IMG/VR virus record: IMGVR_UViG_3300028025_002267
Span: 1-35,413 of that record
Length of the DNA stretch: 35,413 nucleotides
DNA from: a virus
Strand: one strand, 5' to 3'
Under the pieces are notes generated by a model. That model made no database searches, had not been told where the DNA came from, and saw only the letters and a program-made list of their open reading frames with translations. A program made the position numbers and the translations under genes. Below, one piece after another: positions 30,976 through 35,413 of the stretch (positions are counted from its first letter, which is position 1; the number at the start of each line of letters is the position of its first letter).

Positions 30976-32547
30976 GTCTTTATACAACGATATAATCTTT
31001 TCATGGATATCCAATTTCGATTGAAGAAGACTATAGATACGCTTCTCGGCAGGGCTACCTTGTAGGTGTATTACAGTTACTGGATTGCGTTGCCCTTGCC
31101 TATGTGCCCTAGAGTTTGCTTGTAGATACGTCTCCAAACTTGTTGTAGGACCAAACCAAACAATGGTTGATGCTGCGGTTAGGGTTACCCCATGACTGGC
31201 AGCTTGTGGCTGTATGATGAGGGCACGGGGTGATGGCTCTGACTGGAATCTTCTAAAAATGTCCGTCCGTTTACCTGCCGATACTTCTCCGTTAATTATT
31301 TCATTAGAGTAGCCCTTGTCGCTTAAAAAGTCTGAGACTATGTTTATTGCGTGGCGGAAGGGCACAAACACAAGTATCTTCTTGACAGAACTGGTTTCTG
31401 ACAGAACCTCATCTAGCACGGCTAGGCGGTTAGAGCAATCGAATTCAACGACCTCCCCTGTATCCGAGTAGACTGCACCCGCACTTATTTGCAGGAGTTT
31501 GTTTAATACGGCGGCGGCATTTACTCCCGTGATCTCTTCGCCTGCGGCGTGCATTAAAGCCTGCTTCTTCATCTGCTGGTAATACTTATCTTGTTGTTTT
31601 GTAAGGGGAATTTCTCTAGTCTCGTAGGTCATTTCAGGTAGGTCTAGGCATTCTTCTTTAGTGAACCTGATGGCTGGCTGTAATAGTTCATGCACCAATT
31701 CGTCGGCATTTGTTCGGGCTACCCAACGGAATTGAGATACCCTCCTCATTACAGCATCTCTCCATGAGCCAAAGAACTTGGGGGCTTTGCTTGGAGCAAT
31801 TAGTTTGGCTAATCCATAGGCATCTTCGGGGGATTGGGAGGCTGGTGTCCCTGTGAGCATCCATAGCCAGCGGTTAGCGTTTGCTAACTTAGCCATAGTT
31901 TTCCAGCGTCTTGTGATGACATTCTTATAGGCATTGGCTTCATCAATAACGATTAGATCAAACTCATTCTTATCAATCTCGTCAGCAACGATCTCGACCC
32001 CGTCGTAATTAATGATTACAAAGTTAGCCTCAGAAGAAATGATCTTCTTTCTTTTTTCAGGTGCACCATAGGCTACATCGCAAGAGCGGTGCATAGCAAA
32101 CTTAAACAGATCATCTTGCCATGCCGATTGCATGATTGAGAGCGGGCATACTACAAGCACCCGTCGTATAACACCGATACTCATTAGATAGTCCGCCGCC
32201 CATATCACACTTGCTGTCTTGCCTGTGCCTTGCTCGTTAAAACAAAAGGCACGCTTGTGTAGTGTGAGGAACGATGCGGTGGTGATTTGATGTTGGAATG
32301 GTTTGTATAAACCTGCAAATTTATACTTACCAATTATGGGAGACGGCACATCCTTGATGCCTAGATTTTTAAGGACTTGGGATTCTTCTAATCCCCAATG
32401 AACGGCTACCTCATCATCACCTAGGAGTTTGCTCTTAGGTATGATAGCCGTGATTCTTTCAGGGTGATTTACTCTCAGCAGTAAGACTTTATTCTCTAAA
32501 ATTTCCATCGTAATCAGAAGCGTTATCAGGACAATGTGGAATTCCAC
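30964..32547 (-). CDS. SNF2-type superfamily 2 helicase
   Basis: 527 residues from a GTG at 32547 with AGAAGGG ahead; an ATG at 32508 (residue 14) is an alternative but has no clear ribosome site. Helicase motifs: motif I NEQGTGKTA (K110), motif Ia LVVCPLSIMQSAW, motif II DEAN (202-205), motif III LTGTPASQ (231-238), and the C-terminal lobe ending with HGVTLTAAS, then QANSRAHRQGQRNPVTV (motifs V and VI). The enzyme is an ATP-driven DNA translocase, common in phage replication clusters for fork remodelling or recombination. It lies between an HNH-like gene and the Gam-like gene. Activity class firm, exact role open. Confidence 0.9.
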   Translation of the reverse strand: MEFHIVLITLLITMEILENKVLLLRVNHPERITAIIPKSKLLGDDEVAVHWGLEESQVLKNLGIKDVPSPIIGKYKFAGLYKPFQHQITTASFLTLHKRAFCFNEQGTGKTASVIWAADYLMSIGVIRRVLVVCPLSIMQSAWQDDLFKFAMHRSCDVAYGAPEKRKKIISSEANFVIINYDGVEIVADEIDKNEFDLIVIDEANAYKNVITRRWKTMAKLANANRWLWMLTGTPASQSPEDAYGLAKLIAPSKAPKFFGSWRDAVMRRVSQFRWVARTNADELVHELLQPAIRFTKEECLDLPEMTYETREIPLTKQQDKYYQQMKKQALMHAAGEEITGVNAAAVLNKLLQISAGAVYSDTGEVVEFDCSNRLAVLDEVLSETSSVKKILVFVPFRHAINIVSDFLSDKGYSNEIINGEVSAGKRTDIFRRFQSEPSPRALIIQPQAASHGVTLTAASTIVWFGPTTSLETYLQANSRAHRQGQRNPVTVIHLQGSPAEKRIYSLLQSKLDIHEKIISLYKDLTM

Positions 32548-32588
32548 TTGCCCTTCTAGTTATAAAAAACTTCTTTTACAGCCTGTGT

Positions 32589-32843
32589 TTACTTAACGGA
32601 TCGGTTAGGATTTCGTTTGAAACTTCTGTTCTTATGTGGAGATTCTAACTTATAGCCATCTTTATTACTACCCCCTTTTGATAGGGGTTTACGATGAGAT
32701 ACATCCTTGCCTGCACGGGATACACCTTTCTTATCTAAGGTGCGTCTCGCTCGTTGCCGTTCCATGCGATTGTCGTGTTCACCCCTAGCAACTTGTTGCT
32801 TGTATTCCTTTTTATAAGGGCGGGGTTTATTTACATAGGGCAT
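32589..32843 (-). CDS. Small basic HNH-like protein
   Basis: 84 residues, very basic. The stretch DVSHRKPLSKGGSNKDGYKL then ESPHKNRSFKRNPN follows the order of an HNH/His-Me finger core (first His, GG-S-N turn, Asn/His, basic tail). There are no zinc cysteines, and the usual N of the second motif is replaced by GYKL. It is probably a degenerate HNH relative or a DNA-binding protein of that fold. Such short proteins are frequent in phage replication regions. A 13-base palindrome lies upstream. Confidence 0.6.
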   Translation of the reverse strand: MPYVNKPRPYKKEYKQQVARGEHDNRMERQRARRTLDKKGVSRAGKDVSHRKPLSKGGSNKDGYKLESPHKNRSFKRNPNRSVK

Positions 32844-32860
32844 TGTGCATCGACTTAAAC

Positions 32861-32873
32861 CGAGTTTAACTCG
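32861..32873. promoter_or_regulatory. Palindrome in the nuclease/HNH gap
   Basis: CGAGTTTAACTCG has 6-bp arms around one base, in the 35-base gap before the HNH-like gene. It could be an operator. No promoter elements are clear. Confidence 0.35.
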
Positions 32874-32878
32874 TTCTA

Positions 32879-33553
32879 TTATTCATGTTTTCCGTTATGA
32901 ATGCAAGTGTGCACCGCACAATATCCTTTACAGGTAAAGTTCGGTTTGGGATTCCAAACATCCTGTGTCATAGCGTTTTCAAGGGGGGTATATAAATATA
33001 GGGCGTCTCGAAGTAGCCCAAGGTATTCGTCTTTGTTATAGTCCTTCTTTACGAAGTCCTCACTTACAACGAACATGAGTGCTGATTTGATTGTCTGCAC
33101 TGCGGGGAAATGGGAAAAGACTGCCATCGCTAGGAAGTCTAATTGTTTTGTGTCAGCGTATTTAGCGTTGCGACCTGTTTTGTAATCCACGATCATCGCT
33201 TTGCCTTCTTCTTCATTGATGATAATCAGGTCTGCTATACCTCGCCACCAAACATCTTGTGCAAAGAAGTCACAGGGCTTCCCACTGCCGGTCAAGCCCA
33301 TCTTATACTCACAAAGATGTTGTCCTTTGACGGCTTTAAGTTTCGCCAGGAATGGTTCGATATACTTAAACTGCTCAGGAAGTTGTATGTTATTACCTAT
33401 ATACTCTTCCGCTGCCTTATGTAATTGCTCACCATACAACAAGTGTTCGGTCTTAGGTTCTACGATGTCCTTGCGAACTCTAAGGTGGTAATACTTCTTT
33501 GGACATTGATGGAACAAAGTGATACTGCTGTATGACCAAGCAGGGGATTTCAT
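32879..33553 (-). CDS. RecB/Cas4-like PD-(D/E)XK nuclease with four cysteines
   Basis: 224 residues. Nuclease core: H45 (YGEQLHKAAEEY), D108 (WRGIADLIIIN) and D123-x-K125 (MIVDYKTGRNA), followed by Q137 (DTKQLDFLAMAVF), the QhxxY-type motif. One cysteine before the core (C17, FHQCPKKYY) and three at the C-terminus (C208, C212, C217, FTCKGYCAVHTC) match the split 4Fe-4S site of Cas4 and AddB nucleases. It probably processes DNA ends as a 5'-3' or 3'-5' exonuclease in replication or recombination. Neighbours are an HTH-like gene (4-base overlap) and the polymerase. There is no CRISPR in the window, so an adaptation role is not suggested. Confidence 0.85.
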   Translation of the reverse strand: MKSPAWSYSSITLFHQCPKKYYHLRVRKDIVEPKTEHLLYGEQLHKAAEEYIGNNIQLPEQFKYIEPFLAKLKAVKGQHLCEYKMGLTGSGKPCDFFAQDVWWRGIADLIIINEEEGKAMIVDYKTGRNAKYADTKQLDFLAMAVFSHFPAVQTIKSALMFVVSEDFVKKDYNKDEYLGLLRDALYLYTPLENAMTQDVWNPKPNFTCKGYCAVHTCIHNGKHE

Positions 33554-33966
33554 TCGGTTAATCCTTTTATGTTATCAAGTTGCGGTAGTAGACTGAGCAT
33601 CTCGTTCTTAATGGTTCTAGGGTCGTTGATATACTTATAATCATCAAGTTGTTGTGGTGTGCGTATATCTCCTGCCGCTTTTAGAAGTTTCTCCCTATTA
33701 CTTCTTTTTATGTAAGTGTATTTGCCATGCAATTCGCCAACTAATTTAAGCACCATCTTGTAGGGTGCGTTTAGTTTCTCGGCTATTTTTCTACCCGACA
33801 TACCATCTTCGCTTAGTTTAATAATATCTACACCGATACTCTTTTTAAGTTCCATATTTGCAATCCACTCACTTGCATACGCAGGGTATACTTCTCTCAA
33901 ATACTTGTAGTGTTCTTCGTCGTAATAATTAAACGCATCTTTAACAATATTTTCAGCAATCCCCAT
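33550..33966 (-). CDS. HTH-like DNA-binding protein, unknown
   Basis: 138 residues from the ATG at 33966, which follows GGGAGGAGTT; an in-frame GTG at 33990 is weaker. Residues about 50-80 (IIKLSEDGMSGRKIAEKLNA then PYKMVLKLVG) look like a helix-turn-helix of the resolvase/recombinase or transposase type. The flanks are basic (YIKRSNREKLLKAAGD). It overlaps the polymerase stop by 14 bases and the nuclease start by 4. It may help polymerase or nuclease on DNA, or regulate. The family is not certain. Confidence 0.55.
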   Translation of the reverse strand: MGIAENIVKDAFNYYDEEHYKYLREVYPAYASEWIANMELKKSIGVDIIKLSEDGMSGRKIAEKLNAPYKMVLKLVGELHGKYTYIKRSNREKLLKAAGDIRTPQQLDDYKYINDPRTIKNEMLSLLPQLDNIKGLTE

Positions 33967-35413
33967 AACTCCTCCCGTATCCTGATTCACAATTTAATGG
34001 TAGTCCCACCGCCCACTCAGGTGCTGACCGCATACACTCCTCAACATACCGCTTTGCTTCTAACACTTCTGTTTCAGGTGCAATACAAGCCACCGCATCA
34101 TGCACAGTAAGCACCACCCTATATCGTTCTGCAATCTTTAACATCTGCTGACCGATCACTATCCTAGCAAGTGCTTGGACTATGTTCTCTACTACCTTAC
34201 CGCCATAGATTCTTACTGTTTCATTCTTCTTTGCGTCGTATTGAAAGCCCTCTTCATCTTGTCGCAGGTTGTTGTATAACATAGTAATACCCGACGGCAA
34301 TAACAAACCGCCGTTCATCACCCGAACCACATCATGCTGACCAATCGGTGCGTTCCTCTTTTGTAGTATGAACCGCAAAGCGTTCTGACCCTCACCCCAC
34401 AACTGCTTGATCTTAAAGTTCTTCTCCCGATAGATACGGATAATCCGTTCCGCCTCAGACTTCTCCATCGCTATCTTCTGCAAAGAAAGCATATTCTTAA
34501 ACTTCTCTGCACCCATGCCATAGCCACAACCTAGCACCACAGTTTTTCCGATAAAGCGTTCATCTTTAGTGATGTCGCTAACATCCTTGTTGTATATAGC
34601 ACTTGCCATGATTCGATACACATCTTCGCCCACAGAAAACTGTTCTACCAAGTCATTCTGACCTGAGAGCCAAGCCAACATCCGTGCTTCGATTTGTGCT
34701 GAGTCTGCATCAATAATCACAAACCCTTGTGGTGCAACGATGGATTTCTTGAGGGCTGATGAGCCTGTTCTTGATGGTAGATTTTGTAAGTTCAAACTAT
34801 CTGACCCACCCCAACGACCTGTATGAGCCGCATAATATTTCAATGGCACAGGTAATTTCCCACGACTACCAATACCTATGAATCTCTCGGTGCGTGTTTC
34901 TTCTAAGGTGCTCTTTACCCCTAGTCTTGCGGCAACTGCTGTCTGTATGATTACATCTTCATGGTCTTGTAATGCAAGGAAGTTCTTATCGGTCTTAGAG
35001 AATGCGAGTGTATCTCTACCTGTTGCAGGGCTAATTTTCATCGGGGGTTCTACGCCACGACTTCGTAGCCAATCAGCAAACTTGTTGTTAGACATGAGGG
35101 TATCGGTGTCCAGACCAGAAGCGTTTAACAATTTATCCTTAAAGTTCCTGATACTTGTTAGGTGTTCAACCAACATCTCTGTATCCACCTCAAGCACAGG
35201 TTCAGCGAACATACGAATAGTAAGGTCTATTAGTTTGAGTTCCTGTTGCGGGAATCCATCTAGTAGTTTATTAAACAAGGTGTAGGTCAGTTCTGTATCG
35301 TTGACGCAGTAGTCCCCATACCTAGCAAGTTCTTGCGGTGTAAAGTCTATACGACGCTTGCCTAACGCATTGATAACTTCTGTTCCTTTCACTCCGACCT
35401 CGTAGTAGACGGC
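33953..35413 (-). CDS. Family A DNA polymerase (5' end outside window)
   Basis: The frame is open to the right edge, so the start codon is missing; the visible 486 residues cover the end of the exonuclease domain and the whole polymerase domain. The exo III motif remains: YGDYCVNDTELTYTLF (Y-x3-D). Polymerase motif A is IIDADSAQIEARMLAWLSGQ, motif B is RFIGKTVVLGCGYGMG, and motif C is LTVHDAVACI. These are the residues of T7-type and Pol I-type enzymes. It is the replicative polymerase of the phage. The gene heads the leftward DNA block in the window and overlaps the next gene by 14 bases. A GTG at 35392 is in frame but internal, since the exo domain is incomplete without upstream sequence. 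Confidence 0.93.
   Translation of the reverse strand, partial: AVYYEVGVKGTEVINALGKRRIDFTPQELARYGDYCVNDTELTYTLFNKLLDGFPQQELKLIDLTIRMFAEPVLEVDTEMLVEHLTSIRNFKDKLLNASGLDTDTLMSNNKFADWLRSRGVEPPMKISPATGRDTLAFSKTDKNFLALQDHEDVIIQTAVAARLGVKSTLEETRTERFIGIGSRGKLPVPLKYYAAHTGRWGGSDSLNLQNLPSRTGSSALKKSIVAPQGFVIIDADSAQIEARMLAWLSGQNDLVEQFSVGEDVYRIMASAIYNKDVSDITKDERFIGKTVVLGCGYGMGAEKFKNMLSLQKIAMEKSEAERIIRIYREKNFKIKQLWGEGQNALRFILQKRNAPIGQHDVVRVMNGGLLLPSGITMLYNNLRQDEEGFQYDAKKNETVRIYGGKVVENIVQALARIVIGQQMLKIAERYRVVLTVHDAVACIAPETEVLEAKRYVEECMRSAPEWAVGLPLNCESGYGRSYGDC
33967..33976 (-). promoter_or_regulatory. Strong ribosome binding site
   Basis: GGGAGGAGTT directly before the ATG at 33966, inside the end of the polymerase gene. 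It decides the start of the HTH-like gene. Confidence 0.7.

Noticed and set aside
32548-32588. TATAAC as a -10 box before the helicase
   Set aside because: No acceptable -35 at the right distance, and the transcript would start almost at the GTG start.
32879-33553. Cas4 as part of a CRISPR adaptation module
   Set aside because: No cas1/cas2 or repeat array nearby; neighbours are replication genes.

Overview
The window is a piece of a tailed double-stranded DNA phage genome. It has virion, tail and lysis genes, a DNA replication set, dense packing, many 1-14 base gene overlaps and no metabolic or host genes. A protein resembling the P22 gp10 tail hub, a set of very large Gly/Ala/Gln-rich virion proteins of the DNA-ejection type, and no tape measure in the part seen point to a podovirus. 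Several families (VTGV-repeat tail proteins, Gly-Gly-motif virion proteins, 2OG-Fe(II) oxygenases, DUF3310) are typical of phages of aquatic bacterioplankton. The host cannot be named from the sequence. No integrase, transposase, tRNA, rRNA or CRISPR was seen, and no gap of 300 bases or more lacks a gene.

Left part, 1-20960, all on the plus strand: a VTGV-repeat tail protein cut by the left edge, a collagen-like tail fibre, a tail-assembly-chaperone-like protein, a 2OG-Fe(II) hydroxylase, a zinc ribbon, two small membrane proteins, a holin-like protein and a lysozyme. These are followed by a gp10-like hub, a second tail protein with a C1q-like domain, and four large putative ejection proteins with a GNAT acetyltransferase among them. 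The last ejection protein has 2532 residues and carries a zinc metallopeptidase motif. Terminase, portal and capsid genes must lie outside the window.

Junction, 20961-21060: the two transcription blocks converge here. A GC hairpin with a T-tract is oriented to stop the minus-strand block. A 13-codon plus-strand ORF with a strong ribosome site follows.

Right part, 35413-21052, all on the minus strand. The DNA block comes first: family A DNA polymerase (cut by the right edge), an HTH-like protein, a RecB/Cas4-like nuclease with four cysteines, an HNH-like protein, an SNF2-type helicase, a coiled-coil protein, a putative ssDNA-binding protein, an HTH regulator, a primase-helicase and DUF3310. 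After it comes an accessory run of small overlapping genes, including a second 2OG oxygenase flanked by 17-bp direct repeats and a stand-alone sigma region 4-like protein. The block ends with a glycosyltransferase and an FkbM methyltransferase. A good sigma-70-type promoter with an overlapping inverted repeat precedes the ssDNA-binding/primase part.

Most interesting are: a prolyl-hydroxylase-like enzyme two genes from a fibre with Gly-Pro-Pro collagen triplets; an AT-rich island that coincides with the metallopeptidase domain of the giant ejection protein; the repeat-flanked oxygenase insertion; and duplicated coding segments in the accessory run.
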